From Rhodococcus oxybenzonivorans (GTDB taxonomy: Bacteria; Actinomycetota; Actinomycetes; Mycobacteriales; Mycobacteriaceae): 64,000 nucleotides of DNA. A model generated the notes under the pieces. The model was not told the DNA's origin. It saw only the letters and a program-made list of their open reading frames with translations, and ran no database searches. Positions 44,512 through 53,193 of this stretch are shown here, piece by piece. Every line of letters begins with the position of its first letter. Position 1 is the first letter of the stretch. Location: contig NZ_CP021354.1 in assembly GCF_003130705.1 (NCBI RefSeq), positions 1,736,001-1,800,000 of the forward strand, read 5' to 3'. Both the position numbers and the translations under genes were made by a program.

Positions 44512-45983
44512 TCGAGCTCCTTCAGCAGCGTTCGGCGGTGTTCGATGTTGGCGGCGGCCGTCGAGAACGCCTGCTGCCAGCCGTGGTCGCGGGTGCGTTC
44601 GGCGGCCGCGTGCAGCAGGGGAACTGCGCTGAACGGGAAGTGTGTCTCGGCACTGCGCAGCGTCGAGTAGTGGCTGTGCCGGGACAATTGTCCGAGCTCC
44701 TTGCCTGTCGAGGCGTGCCGCACCGCGATGTCCTCGAATCGGGCGATGATGCGTTGCGCGAGTTCGAGGGGCCACGGGTGCGGGAGATCGTCGAACAGTG
44801 CCGCCCCGTCCACGCCCAGCAGGTAGGAGTCGGCGTGGCCGGCGAGTATGTACTCCAGCCGCTCACCGGCGGGAACGAGGGGGACGACGCGCCGCTCGGT
44901 CTGCCTGCCCTGTTTGTGCAGGAAGGCGGACGCCCATCGCGGGTTGCGTTGCAACACTGTCGCGTTGACCCAGGCCTCGGTCATCACATCACGCCATTGG
45001 TCCTCGATGCGGATGTCCAGGGCCTGGGATGCGGATCCGATCATGTCGTCCCACGCCGACAGTGGTGCTGCGGTGACCACCATTCGCAGCCACCAACTCC
45101 GAATTCCCTTGTTTTTGAAGTGCACGTTTTCGATGCCGTCACGCCGCGCCGAATCGTCGAGCGAACCCGGCATGTTCACCACCAGGCGGGTGCGGAGAGG
45201 CTTCTTCTCCACCCGCACCCACGCGCGGGCGCGGGCAGCCATCCGCTGCGCGTACGCCGAGCGGGGAAGTTGGCGCAGCAACTGGACTGCATGCTGGCGA
45301 ACATCTTTGCGTCGGTCGTCGAGTGCGTGCTCGAGGAGGGCGGCGTCTGCGTCGCCGAGTCCGGTGGCCAATGCTGCGATGAACGCGGCCCGGTGCTCAC
45401 CGCGTTCGGTATCCCACGTACGTTGCACTTCCGCCGTGGCGGCCGCCGGATTCACCGAGCGCATCGCCGTGAGCCACTGCAGACGTTCCGGATGGGAGCC
45501 GCGATGCCACACCTCGAGGCGATCGGCTGTCCGCCGGAGCATCGACCATTCCGGGTTCTGGGCCGCCAGCCACTGTCCGCGTGGTCCGGTGAGCCGGAGA
45601 ATGTTCTCCCGGTGCGTGTCGTTGCTCCGTGCCGCGGACATCAGGTCGGCGACGAGATGATCCGGCGCCCGGTACCCGCGCTCGACGGCCACGGCGAACC
45701 ACTCCGTCAGAGTCCACGACTTGGCGGCGAGCAGTTGCATCAGGTGGTCGGCCGCCGCCGGGGGCAGTTGCACTCGGTCGTCCTCCTCGGCGGGCGCAGG
45801 CGCGACGTGCAGGGAGGCAGTGACCCCGCCTGCTCGATGGGCGTTTTCCAAAGCGGCCGCACCCAGCAGTACTTCGGCAGGATCGCCAGTAATCGATTGC
45901 GCCAGTTGCCCCGTGGCGAGGTCCTGCAGTGCGGGAGTGGACCGGGCCGTACCCAGGAGGGCCGTCGACAGAAGTTCGCTCAT
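44508..45983 (-). CDS. DUF5691-family protein
   Basis: A 491-residue soluble protein. It begins MSELLSTALLGTARS and has a helical-repeat character, with HALDDRRKDVRQHAVQLLRQ resembling a HEAT-type repeat, and FSAVPLLHAAAERTRDHGWQ near its end. I know the family only by its regular company with SWIM, MoxR, DUF5682 and VWA genes. A scaffold or adaptor function is inferred from the repeats. It overlaps the SWIM gene upstream (ATGA) and the ATPase gene downstream (GTGA). Confidence 0.8.
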   Translation of the reverse strand: MSELLSTALLGTARSTPALQDLATGQLAQSITGDPAEVLLGAAALENAHRAGGVTASLHVAPAPAEEDDRVQLPPAAADHLMQLLAAKSWTLTEWFAVAVERGYRAPDHLVADLMSAARSNDTHRENILRLTGPRGQWLAAQNPEWSMLRRTADRLEVWHRGSHPERLQWLTAMRSVNPAAATAEVQRTWDTERGEHRAAFIAALATGLGDADAALLEHALDDRRKDVRQHAVQLLRQLPRSAYAQRMAARARAWVRVEKKPLRTRLVVNMPGSLDDSARRDGIENVHFKNKGIRSWWLRMVVTAAPLSAWDDMIGSASQALDIRIEDQWRDVMTEAWVNATVLQRNPRWASAFLHKQGRQTERRVVPLVPAGERLEYILAGHADSYLLGVDGAALFDDLPHPWPLELAQRIIARFEDIAVRHASTGKELGQLSRHSHYSTLRSAETHFPFSAVPLLHAAAERTRDHGWQQAFSTAAANIEHRRTLLKELE

Positions 45984-47350
45984 CGTCGTCTGCCTGCCGT
46001 GCGGGTCGAGACGGACGGTGCCGTTGCGGATACGAGCGAGTGGACGACACCGCGGTCGAACACGGACACCGGAGTCAGTGCCTCGCTGTTCCAGTCACCG
46101 CACACGGTGACCGGGTGGCCGCCGGAGATGCCGAGCAGTGTCCACAAATTTCTCTCGTCACCGGTGACCGGCAACGCTCGCCCTTCGGCGTCGACCAGCA
46201 GCCATCCCTCGTCCGTGACCGTCGGCGTGACACCGCCCAGCAACACGGGCCACGAACGAACCCACGGGTCGGCGCCGATGACGTGGGCGAAGGCGTCGAG
46301 GGCTGGGTCGATGCCTCCCGCGGGAAGCGTCGTGAACGGTTCTGCCGCACCGTGGCCGGCGTCCCACTGCGCGCGCAACGGCGCGGCGCCGGGATAGAAG
46401 TGCAGATCTGCGTCGACGAGGGAACCGAGCGGCGGAACGGCGTTCGCGAAATTCGGTGTGCCGTGGGCGAAATCGAGCAAGAGTGCCCAACGGCCGTGAT
46501 CCCGGCCGAGTAACCACACCTTGCGGGTGAAAAGCCGTTTCTCTTCGGTGGTCTGGGAGCCCAGCACCATCCACCGATCACGCACAGCCGGTTCACCACG
46601 CACCTTGTCGGTGGAGACCGGGTATCCCACGTGGGCGCGGACCGTCGCCCGCAACGGCTCCGGCAGTTCGGGGAGACGACGATGCGCGACCACGAGTAGA
46701 TGCAGCTTGGCGTACTCGGCAAGCAATCTCGCCGGCCAGTCGGGGCGCAACGCGACAGTGAAGGCGAGCCGACGCAGCGCCGATGCGACGCCGGGAGCCT
46801 GTGCGTCGACCATTCGGGCCGCAACGGCATCGAATGCGGCGGGTGACGTGTCTGTGGATCCCAGCCCACTGCGGATCTGATCGGTGAGCCACAGATCGAG
46901 TTCGTCGAGGCCCGCGGCCACCCGATCGGCTCGACGTTCGGCAGACTTCCCCTGGGCGGTCGACGGGGGAGCAGGCGGACCGGGCTCGCTTGCCCGCGTG
47001 GCCCGTCGTCCCAGCCATTCGCGCGCAAACGGCGGGAAGTCAGCCGCGTCCGGGACCTGCCCCTGCGACCAGAGAAGGAGTAGCCCGAGCGCATGCTTGC
47101 AGGGGAATTTCCGGCTCGGACACGAACACGAGAAGGCGGGCCCGTCGAGATCGACCACGGTGCGGTATGGGCTCCTGCCGCTACCCTGGCACAGTCCCCA
47201 CAGTGCGGTGCCGGTGTGGCCGGTATCCGACCACGACGCCGAGAGCGTGCGTGCGGCAGCGAGAGAGCCGGCATCGGTCGCGACCGATGCGACCTGTCCC
47301 TCCGACCAAGGCGACGTCACGTCAGTCACCGTAGGCGAGTAGTCCGACAT
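45980..47350 (-). CDS. SWIM zinc-finger protein, first gene of the five-gene operon
   Basis: A 456-residue protein with a SWIM zinc finger, CSCPSRKFPCKH (C75, C77, C84, H86), after an N-terminal region starting MSDYSPTVTDVTSPW. The rest is a large alpha/beta region with no motif I recognise. SWIM fingers bind nucleic acid or protein. It leads the operon and its stop overlaps the DUF5691 start, so all five proteins are probably made in fixed ratio. The upstream gap to the next minus-strand gene is 31 bases. Confidence 0.86.
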   Translation of the reverse strand: MSDYSPTVTDVTSPWSEGQVASVATDAGSLAAARTLSASWSDTGHTGTALWGLCQGSGRSPYRTVVDLDGPAFSCSCPSRKFPCKHALGLLLLWSQGQVPDAADFPPFAREWLGRRATRASEPGPPAPPSTAQGKSAERRADRVAAGLDELDLWLTDQIRSGLGSTDTSPAAFDAVAARMVDAQAPGVASALRRLAFTVALRPDWPARLLAEYAKLHLLVVAHRRLPELPEPLRATVRAHVGYPVSTDKVRGEPAVRDRWMVLGSQTTEEKRLFTRKVWLLGRDHGRWALLLDFAHGTPNFANAVPPLGSLVDADLHFYPGAAPLRAQWDAGHGAAEPFTTLPAGGIDPALDAFAHVIGADPWVRSWPVLLGGVTPTVTDEGWLLVDAEGRALPVTGDERNLWTLLGISGGHPVTVCGDWNSEALTPVSVFDRGVVHSLVSATAPSVSTRTAGRRR

Positions 47351-47381
47351 GCAGGGAGGAGGGTGCGCTCACAGGCACGGT

Positions 47382-47777
47382 CTAGGTGGGTGTGGGCGTA
47401 CCGGAGTCGGGTAACCGGTCCGCGGGCCGGGGTGGGTCGAACAATCCCGCGATGCTCGATATCCGGTCGGTGGAATCTTCGACGGCGATGTTCTCGCCGG
47501 TCCGCAACCATCCGTTCCGCAGCGAAGACGTCAGCCAATTGTCCAAGGCCGCCTGCGTCTCGAACTTGAGGACGATGACGCACACAGCGGACGTGCTGCT
47601 CTCCTTGAGCCATCCGCCGCCGAGGAAACCGGGGAAGAGGCGTGCCAGACCGAGGCCGACCTGAATCCAATCGGCGAACTCTTCTTCGCACCCCTGGCTG
47701 ACCCGCCGGACGATGGTCGTCGTCACGGACGTGTCGACGACGTCGCCCGTTCGGACGCTGTCGGCGGCGTTCGTCAC
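47382..47777 (-). CDS. Antibiotic biosynthesis monooxygenase-like (ABM fold) protein
   Basis: A 131-residue protein with the ferredoxin-like ABM pattern: TTTIVRRVSQGCEEEFADWI, then FPGFLGGGWLKE, VIVLKFETQAALDNW and a Trp-containing helix. ABM proteins include small cofactor-free monooxygenases and heme-degrading enzymes, but many are uncharacterised. The C-terminal 25 residues (DPPRPADRLPDSG) look disordered. It lies 31 bases upstream of the SWIM gene on the same strand and could be co-transcribed, though it is not part of the overlapping block. Confidence 0.72.
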   Translation of the reverse strand: MTNAADSVRTGDVVDTSVTTTIVRRVSQGCEEEFADWIQVGLGLARLFPGFLGGGWLKESSTSAVCVIVLKFETQAALDNWLTSSLRNGWLRTGENIAVEDSTDRISSIAGLFDPPRPADRLPDSGTPTPT

Positions 47778-47851
47778 TGTCGTTACCTCGGATCCTGCTT
47801 GTCTATTGGCAAACTACCAGCGGCTCGGGGGCTGCACACTGTCCACTCGCC

Positions 47852-48355
47852 TCAGAGTTGATAGAACGGCGCGGCGTACCGGAACATTCCCGACAGGGCG
47901 GAGTCCCAGGTAGTGAGACGGCGAACCTGGAAATGGGACGACCAGGAAGGCTCGTCCGGTTCGATCCCGAGGGAGGATCCGGCGACGAACCCGAACCGGG
48001 GGTAGTACTCGAGGTGGCCCAGCAGTGCTACCAGCGGTTCGTCACGGGAATCAGCGGCGCCGAGGGCGGCATGCATGAGCGCCGAACCGACCCCACCGCG
48101 CTGGTGGCCCGGCAGCACACCGATGGGGCCCAATGCCAGCACCGGCGTCGAAGCAACGGTGGCCCGGGTCAGGCACACATGTCCGATTACCGACTCGTGC
48201 CACTCGGCGACGAAGGACAGCGGCGGAATCCACGCCTGGCTCGACCGGAGTCGCTCGACGAGGTTGACCTCGACGGGGGCGTCGCCGTCGAAGGCCTGGC
48301 GATGGACCTCGGCGATCGCGTTGACGTCGTGGGCAGTTTCCCGTCGTATGAGCAT
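47852..48355 (-). CDS. GNAT-family N-acetyltransferase
   Basis: A 167-residue GNAT acetyltransferase. GVLPGHQRGGVGSALMHAAL supplies the acetyl-CoA pyrophosphate-binding R/Q-x-x-G-x-G/A loop, and YYPRFGFVAGSS is the C-terminal motif B region. The N-terminus MLIRRETAHDVNAIAEVHRQ is typical. The acceptor is unknown, possibly a small molecule. It diverges from a MarR gene across 312 bases in which no other gene is evident. Confidence 0.87.
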   Translation of the reverse strand: MLIRRETAHDVNAIAEVHRQAFDGDAPVEVNLVERLRSSQAWIPPLSFVAEWHESVIGHVCLTRATVASTPVLALGPIGVLPGHQRGGVGSALMHAALGAADSRDEPLVALLGHLEYYPRFGFVAGSSLGIEPDEPSWSSHFQVRRLTTWDSALSGMFRYAAPFYQL

Positions 48356-48655
48356 GTTCGACAGCCTGCCGCGAGAATTCTGTCCGTCGCAACGAATTTA
48401 TGCGGCGGTTTGCTGCTGGCCGATAGCTGGACCCGGAGCCCGTGCAAGCGATGGCGGGCAGATACCGTCGCAACACTGGGAGTCTGCACAGGGCGAAGCG
48501 TTCTCCAATTGTGACTGTCGAGGGTTTCCCGCTTTCGAGTTTTTCCGGGTCGGGGATAGCAGTATGAGCACCACGCGTGAGTGTGTCGGCCGCCGCGGCG
48601 GGTCGAGGAGCGGCGAGGGAAGTGGGTGCGAGTGGCCGAGGCGCGGGAGTCTCGA

Positions 48656-48674
48656 TATAGTTGCAGTGTGCAAC
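48656..48674 (+). promoter_or_regulatory. MarR operator and -10 box overlapping the start codon
   Basis: A perfect palindrome GTTGCA-GTG-TGCAAC (48660-48674) has the GTG start (48668) inside its right-hand part. TATAGT at 48656-48661 is a good -10 box seven bases upstream, predicting a leaderless mRNA. A dimer bound here would block transcription initiation directly. The half-site TTGCA recurs upstream of the other MarR gene. Confidence 0.6.
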
Positions 48675-49168
48675 ACAACGAGGTCGAATCGGGTGAGTCG
48701 TCCGCATCGGGCGTCGTGGCTGTCCATGACGAACTCGTCCGGCTCGTCCGCCAGCTCGTCGCCGGCGACGGACCTCCGGCGGGTTCGCCGACATTCGCTC
48801 AGCATTCGCTGCTTTCGTACATCGCCCGCAATCCCGGGTGCCGGGCCACCCAGATCTCCGAGTCCTTCGGAGTGCACCGCTCCACGGTGTCGCGCCAGCT
48901 GCGTGTCTGCATCGACGAGGGGTGGGTGCGGGCCGAGGCCGGACCGCTTCGCAGCGGCCATCCGCTGACCCTCACCGACGCCGGTGTCGCCGTGCTTGCG
49001 GGTGCGGATGCCCGACGGGTAGAGGAAGTGCGCGACAGGATGGCGTCCTGGTCGGACCGTGACATCGCCGCGTTCGCCGATCATCTGCGCCGATTCCGCC
49101 ATGGCGGCGACGACCCTTCGCGGCGCCCCTCGAGCTTCGAGAGCAACGGAGACGACACCCGTGCGTGA
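48668..49168 (+). CDS. MarR-family transcriptional regulator coupled to an acyl-CoA ligase
   Basis: A 166-residue MarR protein with winged-helix RATQISESFGVHRSTVSRQL and wing GHPLTLTDAGVAVLAG. GTG 48668 is chosen for its TATAGT -10 box and palindromic operator, giving a leaderless transcript; GTG codons further in are possible starts. Its stop lies eight bases inside the acyl-CoA ligase gene. It probably represses itself and the ligase and responds to a fatty acid or acyl-CoA. This is inference from the coupling. Confidence 0.85.
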   Translation: MQHNEVESGESSASGVVAVHDELVRLVRQLVAGDGPPAGSPTFAQHSLLSYIARNPGCRATQISESFGVHRSTVSRQLRVCIDEGWVRAEAGPLRSGHPLTLTDAGVAVLAGADARRVEEVRDRMASWSDRDIAAFADHLRRFRHGGDDPSRRPSSFESNGDDTRA

Positions 49169-50960
49169 GTTCACGAGCCCGCCGACCTTCAGCGTCTCCG
49201 AGCACGAGAACGCGGTCTTGACGGTGTTCGCGCATGCGGAGAGCACGCCCGACCGGGTGATGTACGCCCGGCCGGAGGCCAATGGCTGGGTCGACGTGAC
49301 GGCCAAGGATTTCGCCGCACTCGTCACCGGGGTCGCGAAGGGCCTCATCGCCCATGGTGTCCGACCGGGCGACCGGGTAGCACTGCTGTCGTCCACTCGG
49401 TTCGAGTGGTCCTTGCTCGACTACGCCATCTGGGCGACCGGTGCGGCCTCGGTTCCGGTCTACGACTCCTCGTCGCCCGATCAGATCCGGTGGATCATCG
49501 CGGACTCGGGGGCGGTGGCCGCCGTGGTGGAGACGCCGGCTCATGCGTCGAGCTTCGAGGGCGACGGCATCCCGTACACGTTGAAGCACATCTTCACCAT
49601 CGACGAGGATGCGGTGGGCACCCTCATCAAGGACGGACGCTCGGTTGACGACTCCGAGGTGTTCAAGCGAGTCGTCGCGCTGACCGCCGGCGATCTCGCG
49701 TCGCTGGTCTATACCTCCGGGACCACCGGAAGACCCAAGGGGTGCATTCTCACGCACCGCAATTTCTTGTCGGAGGTGCGGGCCCTCCTCGCTGCGCCGA
49801 TCGGGGACGTGGCGCGTCCCGGCAACCGCGTCCTCACCTTCCTCCCCCTGGCACACGTCCTCGCCCGGGCGGTGTCCCTGGCAATGTTCGAGGCCGGGGC
49901 CACCCAGGCACACTGGTCCGATTTCGGGACGGTCACGGGAGAATTCGAACGTTTTCGCCCGCACACGATCCTCGGTGTTCCGCGGGTTTTCGAGAAGGTG
50001 CGCGACGGTGCCGCCCGTAAGGCGGCATCCGGTGGTGGCCTGCAGAAGCGGATCTTCGACTTCGCCGAGACGACGGCCGTCGAGTACAGCCGGGCCCAGG
50101 ACAACGGTGGGCCGGGACCGTTGCTCGCGCTGCGCCGCGCCGTCGCCGATAAGTTGGTCTACGCCAGGCTGCGGGCAGCCTTGGGTGGCGACTGCTGGTG
50201 GGCGATCTCGGGAGGCGGAGCGCTCATGCCGAGCCTTGGGCACTTCTTTCGTGGGATGGGCGTACCCGTGTACGAGGGGTATGGACTCACCGAATCCACT
50301 GCCGCGCATTGCGTGAACGTCCCCGGGGCGCAGAAGATCGGAACGGTGGGCCGGCCGCTCGGCGGACACGGTGTACGCATCGCCGAGGATGGTGAGATCG
50401 AATTGTGCGGTGACGTCGTCTTCGGCGGCTACTGGCGCAACGAGCACGCCACTCGGGAGGCGCTGCACGACGGCTGGTTCCGCACCGGCGATCTGGGCCA
50501 CCTCGACGACGAAGGCTATCTCACCGTCACCGGACGCAAGAAGGACCTTCTGATCACCGCAGGGGGCAAGAACGTGTCACCGGGGCCCCTCGAGGATCGG
50601 CTGCGCTCGCACACACTAGTTTCGCAGGCCGTGGTCGTGGGTGACGGTCGCCCGTTCATCGGTGCGCTGCTCACCGTCGATCCTCAGGAATTCGACAAGT
50701 GGAAGGCAGCCCACGGGCGACCTGCCGACGCATCGGTCGCCGATCTGCGCGAAGACGAAGAATTGCGCGCGGAGCTGCAGGATGCCGTCGACGACGCGAA
50801 TACCACCGTCTCCCACACCGAGTCGATCAAACGGTTCGTCATCCTCGACCGCGACCTCACCGAGGCGGACGGGGAATTGACGGCCACCTTGAAGATCAAG
50901 CGTCCAGTTGTGGCCGAACGCTTCGCCGCCGATATCGATGCGCTGTATCGCCGGACCTGA
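49161..50960 (+). CDS. Long-chain fatty acyl-CoA ligase (FadD15-like)
   Basis: A 599-residue AMP-forming ligase. LVYTSGTTGRPKGCILTH (from about residue 182) is the P-loop, YEGYGLTESTAAHCVN the A5 motif, and GWFRTGDLGHLDDEGYL with VTGRKKDLLI the hinge region. The final LKIKRPVVAERFAADIDALY carries the catalytic Lys. It activates long-chain fatty acids to acyl-CoA. GTG 49161 overlaps the MarR stop by eight bases, and GGAGA lies eight bases before it. Patatin follows 17 bases later, a natural source of free fatty acids. Confidence 0.9.
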   Translation: MREFTSPPTFSVSEHENAVLTVFAHAESTPDRVMYARPEANGWVDVTAKDFAALVTGVAKGLIAHGVRPGDRVALLSSTRFEWSLLDYAIWATGAASVPVYDSSSPDQIRWIIADSGAVAAVVETPAHASSFEGDGIPYTLKHIFTIDEDAVGTLIKDGRSVDDSEVFKRVVALTAGDLASLVYTSGTTGRPKGCILTHRNFLSEVRALLAAPIGDVARPGNRVLTFLPLAHVLARAVSLAMFEAGATQAHWSDFGTVTGEFERFRPHTILGVPRVFEKVRDGAARKAASGGGLQKRIFDFAETTAVEYSRAQDNGGPGPLLALRRAVADKLVYARLRAALGGDCWWAISGGGALMPSLGHFFRGMGVPVYEGYGLTESTAAHCVNVPGAQKIGTVGRPLGGHGVRIAEDGEIELCGDVVFGGYWRNEHATREALHDGWFRTGDLGHLDDEGYLTVTGRKKDLLITAGGKNVSPGPLEDRLRSHTLVSQAVVVGDGRPFIGALLTVDPQEFDKWKAAHGRPADASVADLREDEELRAELQDAVDDANTTVSHTESIKRFVILDRDLTEADGELTATLKIKRPVVAERFAADIDALYRRT

Positions 50961-50977
50961 CCGGTTACCGTGGCGAC

Positions 50978-51826
50978 ATGACGACCGCTTTCGTTCTGTC
51001 CGGTGGGGCGAGTCTCGGAGCCATCGAGGTCGGAATGCTGCAAACGCTCATAGGCAGGGGAATTCGCCCCGATCTCATCGTCGGAACTTCTGTGGGAGCG
51101 CTCAACGGCGCTTGGCTGGCGGCCGGGTCCTCGGAATCGGATCTACGGGAACTGGCCGATCTGTGGCGCGGGCTGAAGCGGAGCTCGGTGTTCCCGACCG
51201 GCCTGTTCACCGGCTTCGTGGGTTTCGTCGGGATCGACAATCATCTGGTCTCCAACCGGGGAATCCGGCGGATCCTCGAAAAGCACTTACGCTTCGGGCG
51301 GATGGAGGACGCTCCGATCCCGCTCCACGTGATCGCCGCCGACGTGTTGACCGGCAAGGACGTTCGGCTGTCGAGCGGTCCCGCCGTCGATGCCGTCCTT
51401 GCCAGCGCTGCCATTCCGGGGATTCTCCCGCCGGTAGTCGTCGAGGGTCGCGCGCTGATGGACGGTGGCGTGGTCAACAACACCCCGATCTCGCACGCCA
51501 TCGAACTCGGTGCCACGACGGTGTGGGTACTGCCCACCGGATATTCCTGCACGCTGTCCGAGGTTCCCCGCAGCGCACTCGGGATGGCTCTGCTCGGGGT
51601 GACGCTCGCGATCAATCAACGCCTTGCGCTCGACATCGAACGTTATGAGGGCGCTGCCGACATCAAGGTCGTGCCACCCCTCTGTCCACTGGACACCAGC
51701 CCCGCAGATTTCGGCGACGCGGACGAGTTGATACGGCGGGCCCAGGAGCAGACTGCGCAGTGGCTCGACGAGGCCCCCGTCGAGGTCGGGCAGGCAGACC
51801 TGCTTCTGCCACACATGCACAGATAG
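50978..51826 (+). CDS. Patatin-like phospholipase/acyl hydrolase
   Basis: A 282-residue patatin-fold serine hydrolase. The oxyanion loop LSGGASLGA (7-15), the nucleophile elbow GTSVG (36-40, S38) and the catalytic D162 in DGGV form the Ser-Asp dyad. No signal peptide is seen, so it is probably cytosolic or membrane-peripheral. It should release fatty acids from phospholipids or other lipids, which the adjacent ligase could re-activate. ATG 50978 is 17 bases after the ligase stop; the MarR gene may control all three. Confidence 0.9.
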   Translation: MTTAFVLSGGASLGAIEVGMLQTLIGRGIRPDLIVGTSVGALNGAWLAAGSSESDLRELADLWRGLKRSSVFPTGLFTGFVGFVGIDNHLVSNRGIRRILEKHLRFGRMEDAPIPLHVIAADVLTGKDVRLSSGPAVDAVLASAAIPGILPPVVVEGRALMDGGVVNNTPISHAIELGATTVWVLPTGYSCTLSEVPRSALGMALLGVTLAINQRLALDIERYEGAADIKVVPPLCPLDTSPADFGDADELIRRAQEQTAQWLDEAPVEVGQADLLLPHMHR

Positions 51827-51930
51827 AGCTTCAGCGGCTACGCGGACACTGTAATCCCGGTCACATTACCGCAGATCGACACGGGCGCAGCGGTGATTTG
51901 ATTTCCCCGTGGGGTCGCTACTGTGAGTGC

Positions 51931-52425
51931 ATGGCGGTCACGGTGGAGCGGGCAGTGCTGGATCAGGCGGAAGACATCGTCCAGATGCACTGGGACGCAG
52001 AGGATTGGCTTGCCGAGCAGCAGATCGACCCGCCGAGCCGCGGTGATGTGTCGCTCGCCGATGTGCGTGAGCAGATCGAGGCCGGAGAATGGCGCGTCGC
52101 GCGCTCCGGTGGAATCGTGGCGGGCGCCCTGCGCGTGCTGCGCGCCGATCCCGACATCTGGGTCGACGACGAGGTTCCCGCTACCTACGTCGCGCGGGTG
52201 ATGACGGATCGCCGCCATGCGAGCCCGGGGTTGGGGGCGCAACTGTTGCGGTGGGTGGACGAGCACGCCCGGAGCGAGGCCGTGTCCGTCGTCCGGCTCG
52301 AGTGCGTGGAAACCAACAGGCGACTGCGCACGTACTACGAGGAGCAGGGTTTCTTCCTGGTGGGCCGCCGGGACTTCGAGGTCGAATGGCCCAGCGTCGT
52401 GCTGTTGGAGAAGGCCGTTCGCTGA
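51931..52425 (+). CDS. GNAT-family N-acetyltransferase
   Basis: A 164-residue GNAT protein with VMTDRRHASPGLGAQLLRWV (acetyl-CoA loop) and CVETNRRLRTYYEEQGFFLV (motif B). A TACTGT -10-like hexamer lies seven bases before ATG 51931, so the mRNA may be leaderless. It is separated from the patatin gene by 104 bases and converges with the ABC importer (three bases between stops). The acceptor is unknown. Confidence 0.86.
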   Translation: MAVTVERAVLDQAEDIVQMHWDAEDWLAEQQIDPPSRGDVSLADVREQIEAGEWRVARSGGIVAGALRVLRADPDIWVDDEVPATYVARVMTDRRHASPGLGAQLLRWVDEHARSEAVSVVRLECVETNRRLRTYYEEQGFFLVGRRDFEVEWPSVVLLEKAVR

Positions 52426-52428
52426 CGT

Positions 52429-53193
52429 TCAGAGCGGATCGAGGATGCGGTGCAGGAATTGCCGTAGCCGCGGCCCGGTCGGGTTCGTCAGTAGGTCCTT
52501 CGCCGTACCGCGTTCGAGGACGACGCCGCCGTCGATGAACAGCACCTGATCGGCCACCTGCTGCGCGAACCGGATTTCGTGAGTCACGATCACCATGGTC
52601 CAGCCCTCGGTCGCGAGATCGCGGATCACGCGGAGGACCTCGCCGACGAGTTCGGGGTCGAGTGCGGACGTCGGTTCGTCGAACAACATCAGTTTGGGCT
52701 TCAGTGCGAGTGCTCGGGCGATTCCGACGCGCTGCTGCTGGCCGCCCGAGAGTTGGTATGGGTACTGATTCGCCTTGTCCTCCAGCCCCACCTGGGTGAG
52801 CAGTGCCAGGGCGTCGGCACGCGCTTCCTCTCTCGGCCGCTTCTGGACGACCACCGGACCCTCGGTGACGTTCTGAAGCACCGTCTTGTGCGGAAACAGG
52901 TTGTGGGCCTGGAACACCATGCCGCTCTGTGCCCGGAACCGAGCCAGGGTGGACCGGTCCATCTGGGCAGCGAAGTCGACCGACACTTCACCGATTGAGA
53001 TCACGCCGGCGTCCGCGCGGTCCAGCGCATTGAGTGTTCGCAACACCGTGGTCTTTCCCGAACCGGACGGGCCGATGATCACGGTCACGGTGCCGGGCAG
53101 GACCTCGAAGCTGATGTCGCGCAGCACGCGATGTTCACCGAACGATTTCTCGACGCCGGAAACCTGGAGCAGTGGGGTGCGGGTGTCGGTCAT
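52429..53193 (-). CDS. Polar amino-acid ABC importer, ATP-binding subunit
   Basis: A 254-residue ABC ATPase of the PAAT type. Walker A GPSGSGKT is at 41-48, the signature YQLSGGQQQRVGIARAL and Walker B LMLFDEPTSALDPE follow, and VTHEIRFAQQVADQV carries the switch His. It drives import through the permease, whose stop overlaps its ATG (ATGA). The three-gene order binding protein, permease, ATPase is standard for glutamine/cystine-type importers. Confidence 0.92.
   Translation of the reverse strand: MTDTRTPLLQVSGVEKSFGEHRVLRDISFEVLPGTVTVIIGPSGSGKTTVLRTLNALDRADAGVISIGEVSVDFAAQMDRSTLARFRAQSGMVFQAHNLFPHKTVLQNVTEGPVVVQKRPREEARADALALLTQVGLEDKANQYPYQLSGGQQQRVGIARALALKPKLMLFDEPTSALDPELVGEVLRVIRDLATEGWTMVIVTHEIRFAQQVADQVLFIDGGVVLERGTAKDLLTNPTGPRLRQFLHRILDPL

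Noticed and set aside
40086..47350. Calling the MoxR/VWA operon an anti-phage defence system
   Set aside because: No nuclease, toxin or other recognised effector is present and the neighbours are not defence genes; function is left open.
48564..48667. A short leader peptide beginning at ATG 48564 before the MarR gene
   Set aside because: The frame runs on through the MarR gene in another phase, has no ribosome-binding site and reads as Arg/Gly-rich noise.
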